Source of the DNA: Streptomyces sp. NRRL F-5122 | GTDB lineage: Bacteria; Actinomycetota; Actinomycetes; Streptomycetales; Streptomycetaceae | Length of the DNA stretch: 64,000 nt | Reading direction: 5' to 3' | NCBI RefSeq assembly: GCF_001507435.1 | Contig: NZ_LMWH01000004.1 | Span: 62,001-126,000, forward strand | Shown here: positions 7,622 to 18,034 of the stretch, one piece after another | How positions within the stretch are numbered: the first letter of the stretch is position 1 | Layout of the letters: every line of letters starts with the position of its first letter | The notes under the pieces: model-generated | Told to the model about the DNA's origin: nothing | Databases searched by the model: none | The model's input: the letters and a program-made list of their open reading frames with translations, nothing else | Position numbers and translations under genes: made by a program

Positions 7622-8383
7622 TCAGCCGCGCTGGATACCGCTGGTGTCCTGCAGCACACCACGGCGGCCGTCCTGCGTCTGGGCGACCAGGCCGGGGCCG
7701 CGCTGCTCGACCGCCAAGTACCAGGTGCCGGGCGCGAGTTCGGCGATCGGCGTGGGTGAGCCGTCCTCCGCGTACAGCGGACGGGGCACCGGCACGGCGA
7801 ACCAGAACGGCGAGAAGTCCCCGGCCGGGGACTGCTGCTGCGGCTGCCCGCCGAACGGCTGGCCCTGCTGGGGCTGCCCGCCGAACGACGGCTGCTGGGC
7901 GCCCGGGTAGCCGTAACCGCCCTGCGGCTGCCCGCCGTAGGGCTGGGGCGCGACCGGCTTGGGAGCGGGGACGAGGGCGGCCTGCAGCGCCGGTACCACG
8001 GGAGTGGCGACGGCGGCGGCCGCCAGCAGCAGGGCGGCGATGAAGCCGAGGACCAGGCCGGTGCCGGCGTCGATCCCGCTCGGGACGTCCACCAGGAACC
8101 AGAACAGGATCCACGCGGTGAGGATCGTGAACGCCTGACCGACCGCGGTGAGTTCCAGGCCGACGATCTTGCGGGGCTGGGGCAGGCAGCGGTTGATGAC
8201 GATCAGAGCGGCGCCGACGACCCCGCCCATGTAGAGGCCGAGGCCTTCACCGAGGGAGTCCCAGGCGTTCGGGGCGCCGCTGAAGCCCGCGGCCGAGTAG
8301 AAGTCGAGAAACGACGCGATGAACAGCAATACCGCTGCTCCGATCACCACGCCGTCGCCTCTAGTGAGGGAGCGGATATTCAC
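7622..8383 (-). CDS. Four-helix membrane protein with Gln/Pro/Gly-rich linker
   Basis: 253 residues. Four hydrophobic segments lie in the first about 135 residues (around 11-30, 50-65, 82-102 and 110-132). A PQ/GG-repetitive linker of roughly 60 residues follows (QPQGGYGYPG, GGQPQQGQPFGGQPQQQ), then a C-terminal about 60-residue globular piece containing LAPGTWYLAVEQRGPGLVAQ. This resembles DUF5336-type actinobacterial membrane proteins. The low-complexity linker suggests a flexible tether for the C-terminal domain. It has its own terminator. Function unknown. Confidence 0.75.
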   Translation of the reverse strand: MNIRSLTRGDGVVIGAAVLLFIASFLDFYSAAGFSGAPNAWDSLGEGLGLYMGGVVGAALIVINRCLPQPRKIVGLELTAVGQAFTILTAWILFWFLVDVPSGIDAGTGLVLGFIAALLLAAAAVATPVVPALQAALVPAPKPVAPQPYGGQPQGGYGYPGAQQPSFGGQPQQGQPFGGQPQQQSPAGDFSPFWFAVPVPRPLYAEDGSPTPIAELAPGTWYLAVEQRGPGLVAQTQDGRRGVLQDTSGIQRG

Positions 8384-8541
8384 TTCGGGTCCTTCGTCTG
8401 TCGTCTCGTCGTCGGTGGAGGCGTCGCCGTCACCTTGTCGCCCTCGGGCCGCGGTGAAAAGCGCAGGGGTGGCCCCTCATCGTAGGGATGACACTATCGT
8501 CCGCCCGATCTGTGTGTCCGCCGGGATCGGATCGGTGATCA

Positions 8542-9486
8542 CTACCCGCGCAGAAAACTCATGATTCCCTCAGAGATCCCCTGCGCCGCCTTCTGCCTCC
8601 ACGCGCCGCTGGTCAACGATGCCGCGTCCTTGCTGTCGCGCATGTTGCCGCACTCGATGAACACCTTGGGAACCGTTGACAGATTGAGACCACCGAGATC
8701 GCTCCGTACGACGAGGCCCGTGCCGTCGCCGACGTAGTTGGACGGAGCGCTTCCGGTGACGCGGACGAAACTGCCCGCGACGCGCTCGCCGAGGTCCCGC
8801 GAGGGGGCGGCGATCTTGCGGGTGTCGGCCGAGCCCGCGTGCACCGCGGCCGGAACGATGACGTGGAAGCCGCGGTCGCCGACCGGTGCGCCGTCCGCGT
8901 GGATGGAGATCGCCGCGTCGGCGTGCGCCTGGTTGCCGATGCGCGCCCGCTCGTCCACACACGGGCCCCAGGGGCGGTCGCCGTCCTGGGTGAACTTCAC
9001 CGTGGCGCCCTGCTTCTCGAGGAGCGTACGCATCCTCCGCGCCACGTCCAGGGTGAACCGCGCCTCCGCGTAACCGGAATTGGTGGATGTGCCCGTGGTG
9101 TCGCACTCCTTCCGGTTCGTCCCGATGTTCACCTGGCGGTTGATCTCGGAGGTGTGCCGGAAGTTGCTGGGGTTGTGTCCCGGGTCGATGACGACGACCT
9201 TGCCCGCGAGGGGACCGGAGCCCGCCCGTGCGGTGGCCGGAGTCCGGCCGGGTGGTAGGGCGCTCCGCTTGCCGTCCCCCGGTGCGGACGCCGAGGCGGA
9301 CCCGGTGGCCGAGGACGCCGTCACGGGCACCGCACCGGACGGGCCGCCGCCTGTGTCGGCGACCGCCTCGTAGACCAGCCAGCCCACGAGCGCGGTCGGT
9401 ACCAGGGCGGCGACCGCCACCGTCAGCGGGCCGCGCCGGAAGCGGCGCGGCCGGGGAGGATCGAAGTCGGGACCCACGTACGACAT
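8542..9486 (-). CDS. N-acetylmuramoyl-L-alanine amidase (Amidase_3)
   Basis: 314 residues. A cytoplasmic N-terminus and one membrane helix (about 22-45) precede a Ser/Ala/Gly-rich wall linker and the zinc amidase domain (about 95-314). Zinc and catalytic residues are visible in VVIDPGHNP, the Glu of SGYAEARFTLDVA, ISIHADG, and the Glu of VFIECGNM. It should cleave the lactyl-amide bond of peptidoglycan outside the membrane. The helix may be an uncleaved anchor. It is tandem with, but probably separate from, its minus-strand neighbours. Confidence 0.9.
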   Translation of the reverse strand: MSYVGPDFDPPRPRRFRRGPLTVAVAALVPTALVGWLVYEAVADTGGGPSGAVPVTASSATGSASASAPGDGKRSALPPGRTPATARAGSGPLAGKVVVIDPGHNPSNFRHTSEINRQVNIGTNRKECDTTGTSTNSGYAEARFTLDVARRMRTLLEKQGATVKFTQDGDRPWGPCVDERARIGNQAHADAAISIHADGAPVGDRGFHVIVPAAVHAGSADTRKIAAPSRDLGERVAGSFVRVTGSAPSNYVGDGTGLVVRSDLGGLNLSTVPKVFIECGNMRDSKDAASLTSGAWRQKAAQGISEGIMSFLRG

Positions 9487-9503
9487 GCCTGCGACCCTAA
9501 CGG

Positions 9504-12075
<2,572 letters not shown>

Positions 12076-12219
12076 TGCGTGAGGCCTCCAGGCCGAAAGT
12101 GAAAGAGGCGCGGAAGGAGTCGTTGGTCGGGTCCGCGCGGATAAGTGCTGGGTAAACCTCGTATGCACGGGCAACTATTCCGATGCTTTGGCATACTAAC
12201 GAATCCTTGACCATCCCAT

Positions 12220-12234
12220 GAAGATCTGATCTTC
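12220..12234. promoter_or_regulatory. Operator-like palindrome between divergent exporters
   Basis: GAAGAT-CTG-ATCTTC is a perfect inverted repeat with 6-base arms in the AT-rich gap between the two divergent MFS genes. A second small dyad, ATGC-TTTG-GCAT, lies at about 12183-12194. No regulator gene is adjacent. A repressor site is inferred from position and symmetry only. Confidence 0.35.
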
Positions 12235-12344
12235 CGTCAGACCGGTTGCGGCCGTGGCGCGGCAGGTACCAGGTCGCAGGACCGAGCCGGAGACGGGACG
12301 AAATCCCGATGCCGCGCGCCCGCGGGCTCGGCAGTATGGCGCCC

Positions 12345-13802
12345 ATGCTGCCGACCGTCGAAGACCCGCCCGTGACCCGTCGTTCCCTGCCGCCCGCCTG
12401 GGTGGTGATCACGCTGGCGTGCGCCGGACAGTTCCTCGTCGTGCTGGACGTGTCCGTGGTCAATGTGGCGCTGCCCTCGATGCGCGCCGACCTCGGACTG
12501 ACCGCCCCGGGGCTGCAGTGGGTGGTGAACGCCTACGCGATCGCCTTCGCCGGGTTCATGCTGCTCGGGGGGCGGGCCGGGGACCTGTACGGGCGCAGGC
12601 GGATGTTCCTCCTCGGGCTCGCCCTGTTCACCGTCGCCTCCCTCGGTGGCGGACTGGCCCGGGAGGGCTGGGAACTGCTGGTTGCACGAGCCGTACAGGG
12701 ACTGGGGGCCGCCGTGCTCGCGCCCTCGACACTGACCCTGCTCACCGCTGCCGTACCCGAGGGGGCGGCACGGGCGCGGGCGATCGCGACCTGGACCGCG
12801 GTGGGCGCCGGCGGCGGCGCGGCGGGCGGGCTCGTGGGCGGACTGCTCGTGGACGGCCTGTCGTGGCGCTGGGTGCTGCTGATCAACGTGCCGGTGGGCG
12901 TGCTCGTCCTCGTCGGATCCGTGCTGGGGATCCCCTCCGCCCGGACGCGGTCGGCGGCCGGGGGAGCGCTCCTGGAGAGCCGTGCCGCAGACGGGCGTCG
13001 CCTGGACCTGCCGGGCGCGGTGCTGGTGACCTCCGGTCTCGCCGCGCTCGCGTACGGGATCGGGCAGACGGAGGCGGAGGGCTGGACGGCGGCCGCGACG
13101 CTGGTGCCGCTGTGCGCGGGGCTCGCCCTGATCGGGCTGTTCCTGGCCGTCGAGGCACGGACGAAGGCGCCCCTGATGCCACTGGGTCTGCTGCGGCTGC
13201 GGTCGGTGTCCTCCGCGAACGCGGCCATGTTCGTCGCCGGTTCCGCGATGTTCTGCATGTGGTTCTTCATGACGCTGTACGCGCAGAACGTCCTCGGCTA
13301 CTCGCCCCTGGACGCCGGGCTCGCGCTGGTACCCAGTTCACTCGCCGTGGTGTTCGGCTCCAAGCTCGCGCCGTCGGTCATGCGGGCCGCCGGGGCACGG
13401 AACACGGCGGTGCTCGGGACGCTGGTCGCGGCGGCCGGGTTCGGCTGGCAGTCGACGATGGCAGCGCACGGGGCCTACCTCACGACGATCATGATCCCGG
13501 GGATTCTGATGATGCTGGGCGCGGGACTGGCGGCCACTCCGCTGGCGGCGTTCGCCACCTCGGAAGCGGCACCGGCGGACGCCGGGCTCGCGTCCGGGCT
13601 GATCAACACCTCCCGCACGATGGGTGGTTCGCTCGGCCTCGCGGTCATGTCGACGGTCGCGGCGACGCGCACGGGCGCAAGCACGTCGGGGCAGGCTTTG
13701 ACGGAGGGCTATGCGCAGGCGTTCCGGTTGAGCGGATGCCTGCTGCTGGCGGGCGCCGTGCTGATGCTGGCGTGGCTGCCGCGCAAGGCCGCCGCGCGCT
13801 GA
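12345..13802 (+). CDS. EmrB/QacA-family MFS drug exporter
   Basis: 485 residues, 14 predicted helices. TM1 carries FLVVLDVSVVNVALPS (motif D1) and LGGRAGDLYGRRRMFL is motif A, the DHA2 signature of multidrug:proton antiporters. Several starts are possible. ATG 12345 fits a CAGTAT -10-like element 7 bases upstream (leaderless) and gives a normal short N-terminus. ATG 12309 (12 residues longer) and GTG 12372 are alternatives. The gene ends just before palindromic repeat copy 2. Substrate unknown. Confidence 0.88.
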   Translation: MLPTVEDPPVTRRSLPPAWVVITLACAGQFLVVLDVSVVNVALPSMRADLGLTAPGLQWVVNAYAIAFAGFMLLGGRAGDLYGRRRMFLLGLALFTVASLGGGLAREGWELLVARAVQGLGAAVLAPSTLTLLTAAVPEGAARARAIATWTAVGAGGGAAGGLVGGLLVDGLSWRWVLLINVPVGVLVLVGSVLGIPSARTRSAAGGALLESRAADGRRLDLPGAVLVTSGLAALAYGIGQTEAEGWTAAATLVPLCAGLALIGLFLAVEARTKAPLMPLGLLRLRSVSSANAAMFVAGSAMFCMWFFMTLYAQNVLGYSPLDAGLALVPSSLAVVFGSKLAPSVMRAAGARNTAVLGTLVAAAGFGWQSTMAAHGAYLTTIMIPGILMMLGAGLAATPLAAFATSEAAPADAGLASGLINTSRTMGGSLGLAVMSTVAATRTGASTSGQALTEGYAQAFRLSGCLLLAGAVLMLAWLPRKAAAR

Positions 13803-13852
13803 GCGGGCGCACGGGCTGCGGTCGCACGGGGTTCCCGCGGAGACGGCACGTC

Positions 13853-13930
13853 AGGGCCTGTCGTTTGGATCATGCCGGCGTCGAAAGGCGCGGTCGCACC
13901 CAGCCGACCCCGATCCAAACGACAGACCCT
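13853..13930. repeat. Palindromic intergenic repeat, copy 2 (bidirectional terminator-like)
   Basis: Arms AGGGCCTGTCGTTTGGATC (13853-13871) and GATCCAAACGACAGACCCT (13912-13930) pair at 18 of 19 positions. The interior matches copy 1 at 5346-5425 apart from a four-base deletion (GCCG) and a few substitutions. It again separates convergent genes and overlaps the stop codon of the response regulator by two bases. Confidence 0.78.
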
Positions 13931-14561
13931 ACAGCCATCCCTGCTGCCGGGCCTCGCGCATCGCCTCCATGCGGTTGCGGGTGCCGGTCTTGCCGATGGC
14001 CGACGAGAGGTAGTTGCGCACCGTCGACTCGGACAGATGGAGCTTCGCGGCGATGTCGGAGACCGTCGCCCCGTCCACGGACGCCTTCAGGACCTCGCAC
14101 TCGCGTGCGGTCAGCGGGTTGGGCCCGGCGCTGAGGGCCGCCGCGGCCAGCGCCGGATCCACCACCGTCTCGCCGGTGAGCACCCGCCGGATCGCCGTGG
14201 CCAGGTCCTCCACCGGGCCGTCCTTGACGAGGAAGCCGGCGGCGCCCGCCTCCATGGCGCGGCGCAGATAACCGGGCCGGCCGAAGGTGGTCAGGATCAG
14301 CACCCGGCAGTCCGGTGCCTGCACGCGCAGTTCGGCCGCCGCGTCCAGACCGCTCATACCGGGAAGCTCGATGTCCAGCAGGGCCACGTCCGGACGGTGG
14401 GTCAGGGCCGTGTCCACGATCGCGTCGCCCGCGGAGACCTGTGCGACGACCTCGATGTCCTCCTCCATGCCGAGCAGCAGGGCGAGGGCGCCGCGCATCA
14501 TGCCCTGGTCCTCGGCGAGCAGGACCCTGACGCATTTCGCCGGCCTGTGACTTCGGGGCAT
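13929..14561 (-). CDS. NarL/LuxR-family response regulator
   Basis: 210 residues. The receiver domain (about 1-120) has the acidic pair in VLLAEDQ and the phospho-acceptor Asp in DVALLDIELPG, the Thr in ILTTFG and the Lys in FLVKDG. The LuxR-type HTH (about 145-205) has LTARECEVLKASVDGATVSD and LSESTVRNYLSSAIGKTG. ATG 14561 (MPRSHRP) has GGACGAG just upstream; an ATG 11 codons earlier is possible. Cognate partner of the kinase upstream on the same strand, likely tuning the ABC transporter in the same cluster. Confidence 0.92.
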   Translation of the reverse strand: MPRSHRPAKCVRVLLAEDQGMMRGALALLLGMEEDIEVVAQVSAGDAIVDTALTHRPDVALLDIELPGMSGLDAAAELRVQAPDCRVLILTTFGRPGYLRRAMEAGAAGFLVKDGPVEDLATAIRRVLTGETVVDPALAAAALSAGPNPLTARECEVLKASVDGATVSDIAAKLHLSESTVRNYLSSAIGKTGTRNRMEAMREARQQGWL

Positions 14562-14831
14562 CTCGTCCACGGGCCAAGCGTACGGTGCGGGCACGTCCGC
14601 GGTTCGCGCCTCGACGAGAGCGGACCGAGGCGGTCCGGCCCGGCGTTCCGCGGGTTCGCCGACGGCCGGCAGCGTGTGCCGTGCCGGCGGTGTGATGCCG
14701 TCCGGGTCGTCAGCCGGTCCCCCGAGCCCTCGTCGTCGGCGAGCACGGAGTCGGCCCGTGTCGGTGGTTCGGCGGTTGAGTGATCGCCGGGACCGGACTC
14801 CGTGTTGTCGGTGTGATCGGGCGCCGGGTGG

Positions 14832-16124
14832 TCAGTCGGTCCCGGGGGCCGTGGTCGCCGGTGAGAGCCGGGCGGGCGGGAGCCCGGCGGCCGACGGGAG
14901 TTCCGTGTCCACGGGCAGTTCCGCCGTGACCGTGAATCCGCCGCGCGGTGACGGGCCGGCGTGCAGCGAGCCGCCGGCCGCGGCGAGCCGCTCCGTCAGC
15001 CCCTTCAGACCGGTCCCGCCCACGCCCGCCGGGGGTGGGGCGGCGGCCGCGCCGATCCCGTTGTCGGCGATCGTCAGCCGGACTCGACCGGACGTGCCGT
15101 CGACGGTGAGCTCGCAGCGGTCCGCGCCGCTGTGCCGTACGGCATTGGTGACCGCCTCGCGGACCACCCAGCCGAGCAGGACCTCGGTCTGCGGTACCAG
15201 GGGAGGGCCCGACCTGCGCACCACCGGCTCGATGCCCGCGGCGGTCAGGGCCGACCGGGCGCGGTCCAGTTCCGTCGCCAGACTGCCCTCCCGGTAGCCC
15301 GTCACCGCCTCGCGGATCTCGGTGAGCGCCTGGCGGCCGACGGACTCGATGTCGGTGACCTGCGTCAGCGCCGCGTCCAGGTCGCGGTGGGCCAGGCGGC
15401 GGGCCGCCTCGGACTTCACGACGATCACCGAGAGGGTGTGCCCGAGCAGGTCGTGCAGGTCGCGGGAGAAGCGCAGTCGCTCCTTCTCCACCGCTCGGCG
15501 GGCCAGTTCCTCACGGGCGGCACGCAGTTCGCGGACGGCCTCGGACAGGGACAGGATGGCGGCGGTCACCATCGTCGACAGGAAGGTGCCGTAGGCGATG
15601 TTGATCCCGTTCCAGCCGTCGCGCAGGCACGCCACGGTGCCTGCCAGCACGGTGAGCCCCAGACCGGTCTTCCCCAGCCAGGGGCCGCGGACGATGGCGC
15701 CGGTCGCCAGACCGAGCAGAGGGAAGAACAGCAGCCAGTTGCCGCCGTAGCCGATGGCAAGACCGCAGGTCACCGCCCCCATCAGGAGCAGCGCCACACG
15801 CGTGGAAGGCGCCTCGCGCCGCTCCCTGTCGAAGGCCCGGAAGACGACGTAGATGTAGAGGGAGTTGAAGGCGAGCAGGCCGAAGCTGCCTATCCAGGCG
15901 TTCGAGGCCTTGCCCTGGAAGAGGTTGGAGAAGGCACCCATCCCCAGCAGCAGCCACGGCAGCAGGGTGAAGCCGGTGGGCGGCGGACCCGGGCTCTCCG
16001 CCGCCTTGCCGGTCCTACGGGCGGCCTTCTGCTCGGCCTTGAAGCGCACCATGTCCTCCTTCCACGTCTGTCGTGCGAGCTGCCATGTGTCCATGTGGCA
16101 GCCGGCCTTGCGCAACCAGTGCAT
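14832..16124 (-). CDS. Two-component sensor histidine kinase (HisKA_3 type)
   Basis: 430 residues. A cytoplasmic N-terminus is followed by about five to six membrane helices (roughly 45-190), then a dimerisation domain with the phospho-acceptor His in RDLHDLLGHTLSVIVVKSE and an HATPase_c domain (VVREAVTNAVRHSGA, IADNGIG, GTGLKGLTERL). There is no sizable extracellular sensor domain, so it likely senses within the membrane, as in DesK-like or bacitracin-type kinases. ATG 16124 follows a GGGGTGA site and sits 14 bases after the permease stop, so kinase and transporter are one operon. A 270-base gap separates it from its response regulator. Confidence 0.9.
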   Translation of the reverse strand: MHWLRKAGCHMDTWQLARQTWKEDMVRFKAEQKAARRTGKAAESPGPPPTGFTLLPWLLLGMGAFSNLFQGKASNAWIGSFGLLAFNSLYIYVVFRAFDRERREAPSTRVALLLMGAVTCGLAIGYGGNWLLFFPLLGLATGAIVRGPWLGKTGLGLTVLAGTVACLRDGWNGINIAYGTFLSTMVTAAILSLSEAVRELRAAREELARRAVEKERLRFSRDLHDLLGHTLSVIVVKSEAARRLAHRDLDAALTQVTDIESVGRQALTEIREAVTGYREGSLATELDRARSALTAAGIEPVVRRSGPPLVPQTEVLLGWVVREAVTNAVRHSGADRCELTVDGTSGRVRLTIADNGIGAAAAPPPAGVGGTGLKGLTERLAAAGGSLHAGPSPRGGFTVTAELPVDTELPSAAGLPPARLSPATTAPGTD

Positions 16125-16138
16125 GTCCGTCACCCCGT

Positions 16139-16858
16139 TCACACGTTCCTGGCACTGCGGCGGTACGACAAGACAGCGTACGAACCGAACGCCAGCGCCC
16201 AGGCCGTCAGGACCACGACCGCACCGAGTGCGGGGGCGTGGCCGTCGGCGATCGACGTGCCGAGCTGGGCGAAGCGGTGGGTCGGGGTGTACCCGGAGAC
16301 CGTGCGCAGCCAGCCGGGGAACAGGGTGACCGGGAACCACAGGCCGCCGAGCACCGCGAGGCCCAGATTGCACAGCATGTTCGTCACACCCGTGGTCTGC
16401 GCGGTCAGCCGGTAGCCGTTGCCGAGGCCGAGCAGGGTGAAGGGGATCGAGCCGAGCCACAGCAGGAGCGCGATCGAGGCCCACTGCCACGCCGCCAGCC
16501 GGACGCCGTTGAGGAGCCCGCCCGCGGCGAGCACCGCGACGATCGCGGGCAGTACCGTCACGGAACCGGTCAGCGCCCGCCCGGCGACGACCTGGCGCGG
16601 AGTCATCGGGGTCACCCTGAGCTGCCGCAGCCAGCCGATCGCCCGGTCCTCGGCGACCCCGCCCCCGGTGTTCAGGGCCGAGCCGACGGCGCCGTACGCG
16701 GCCATGCCGACCATGGAGGCGGTCTTCCAGGCACCGTCGTTCTCGCCGAGGTTGGTGAACAGCAGGTACATCATCACCGGCATCGCGACCCCACCGATCA
16801 CGAAGCCCACGTCGCGCAGCGTCCGGCGCACTTCGAGCCGCAGGTAGTCCAGGATCAC
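16139..16858 (-). CDS. ABC-2-type transporter permease
   Basis: 239 residues with about six hydrophobic helices and the ABC2_membrane layout. The segment EDRAIGWLRQLRVTPMTPRQ is the conserved cytoplasmic coupling region, followed by LTGSVTVLPAIVAVLA and LGLAVLGGLWFPVTLFP. It starts GTG in a GTGA overlap with the ATPase gene. Together they form an exporter of the drug/lipid (DrrAB-like) type. It is regulated, by context, by the two-component system downstream. Confidence 0.9.
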   Translation of the reverse strand: MILDYLRLEVRRTLRDVGFVIGGVAMPVMMYLLFTNLGENDGAWKTASMVGMAAYGAVGSALNTGGGVAEDRAIGWLRQLRVTPMTPRQVVAGRALTGSVTVLPAIVAVLAAGGLLNGVRLAAWQWASIALLLWLGSIPFTLLGLGNGYRLTAQTTGVTNMLCNLGLAVLGGLWFPVTLFPGWLRTVSGYTPTHRFAQLGTSIADGHAPALGAVVVLTAWALAFGSYAVLSYRRSARNV

Positions 16859-17766
16859 ACGATCTCCATCTCGGGTGCGGTCAGGGCAAGGAACGCGTCG
16901 TCGAGCGACGCCGGGACGACCTCCAGGCCGCGTATCGCACCCAGCTCCGCCAGGGCGATCACCGTCGCGTCGGAGTCGTCCGTGCGCAGCAGCGCCCGGT
17001 CCCCGCGCACTTCCATCGACCGCACGCCGGGCAGCAGGGTGAGTCCCTCGGTGCCGCGCCCGGCCAGGTCGATCGAGACGAGGTTGCCGCCGGCCGCCCG
17101 CCTCAGCTGTTCGCCCGTGCCGTCGGCCACCACACGGCCGCGGTCGATGACGATGATCCGGTCGGCGTGCGCGTCCGCCTCCTCCAGATAGTGGGTCGAG
17201 AACAGGACGGTGCGACCGAGCCCGGCGTACTCCCGCATCGACCGCCAGAAGGCGTGCCGCGCCTCCACGTCCAGGGCCGCGGTCGGCTCGTCGAGCACGA
17301 GCAGCGACGGATTTCCGGCGAGCGCCACCGCGTACCGCACGCGCTGGGTCTGACCGCCGGAGAGCCGGTCCACCCGCCGCCCGGCCAGGTCGGTGATCCC
17401 GGCCAGCTCCAGGGCCTGTGCGACGGGCATCGGGGCCGGATAGCGGCCGGCCACGAAGGACACCAGCTCGCGGACGGTCACCCGGGGGACCGCCCGCGAA
17501 TCCTGGAGCATGGCGCCCACGCGTCCGGCCAGCACGGAGCGCTCGGGCGCCGCACCGAAGAGCTCCACCGTGCCCTCGTCGGCTTGGAGGAGGCCGAGCA
17601 GCAGGGAGATCGTGGTGGACTTGCCGGCGCCGTTGCGGCCGAGCAGTGCCACCGTCTCGCCCTGCGCGATCCGCATGTCCACACCGTCGACGGCGCGCAC
17701 GGCGCCGTAGGTCTTGACCGCCCCCGTGAAGGACACGGCAGTCGGTGTCCCGGTCGTTTTCGTCAT
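16855..17766 (-). CDS. ABC transporter ATP-binding protein (DrrA-like)
   Basis: 303 residues. Walker A is GRNGAGKST, the signature is LSGGQTQRV, Walker B is LLVLDEPTAALD and the switch His is in FSTHYLEEADAHADRI. The C-terminal about 80 residues form the DUF4162-type regulatory extension found in DrrA-like exporters. ATG 17766 (MTKTTG) is taken over the longer frame because the upstream codons are not coding-like. It is first in the operon ATPase-permease-kinase-(regulator). Substrate unknown. Confidence 0.92.
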   Translation of the reverse strand: MTKTTGTPTAVSFTGAVKTYGAVRAVDGVDMRIAQGETVALLGRNGAGKSTTISLLLGLLQADEGTVELFGAAPERSVLAGRVGAMLQDSRAVPRVTVRELVSFVAGRYPAPMPVAQALELAGITDLAGRRVDRLSGGQTQRVRYAVALAGNPSLLVLDEPTAALDVEARHAFWRSMREYAGLGRTVLFSTHYLEEADAHADRIIVIDRGRVVADGTGEQLRRAAGGNLVSIDLAGRGTEGLTLLPGVRSMEVRGDRALLRTDDSDATVIALAELGAIRGLEVVPASLDDAFLALTAPEMEIV

Positions 17767-17883
17767 GACCACGACGTTACGGAGCCGGGGCGGCCCGCAG
17801 CAGATGCGGTTGTACGGACTCCGGCAGGACAAATGTCATGGGTCCGGAGGCGGGGCACCGGATCTGACAAGCCGTCAGCGGTC

Positions 17884-17912
17884 TTCACAACTTCTGCGAG
17901 CTGGGTTATACA
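17884..17912 (+). promoter_or_regulatory. Predicted promoter of the MaoC/ADH/SDR operon
   Basis: TTCACA (17884-17889), 17 bases, then TATACA (17907-17912), an unusually good sigma-70-type pair for this genome, predicting a start near 17919 and a leader of about 115 bases. Confidence 0.6.
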
Positions 17913-17926
17913 GGGGGTCGCCGTAC

Positions 17927-17940
17927 TGGAACGCGTTCTA
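17927..17940. promoter_or_regulatory. KstR-type operator, second copy
   Basis: TGGAACGCGTTCTA fits TNNAACNNGTTNNA at all fixed positions and starts about 8 bases past the predicted transcription start. That position would let a bound repressor block elongation or open-complex formation of the lipid-catabolic operon. Confidence 0.78.
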
Positions 17941-17968
17941 GAACGGGCGGGTTCCGCGGCCCCGTGAC

Positions 17969-18010
17969 GACCCCGGTGCGGCCGACGGTGCGGACGGCCG
18001 CACCGGGGTC
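17969..18010 (+). terminator. Terminator-like hairpin in the leader of the MaoC operon (possible attenuator)
   Basis: A perfect 16-bp stem, GACCCCGGTGCGGCCG (17969-17984) with its complement at 17995-18010 and a 10-base loop, is followed by TTT. It lies between the predicted promoter and the start codon at 18035, with no gene upstream on this strand for it to terminate, so attenuation or leader stabilisation is plausible. Confidence 0.6.
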
Positions 18011-18034
18011 TTTCCCGCCAGTGTCAGGAGCCCC

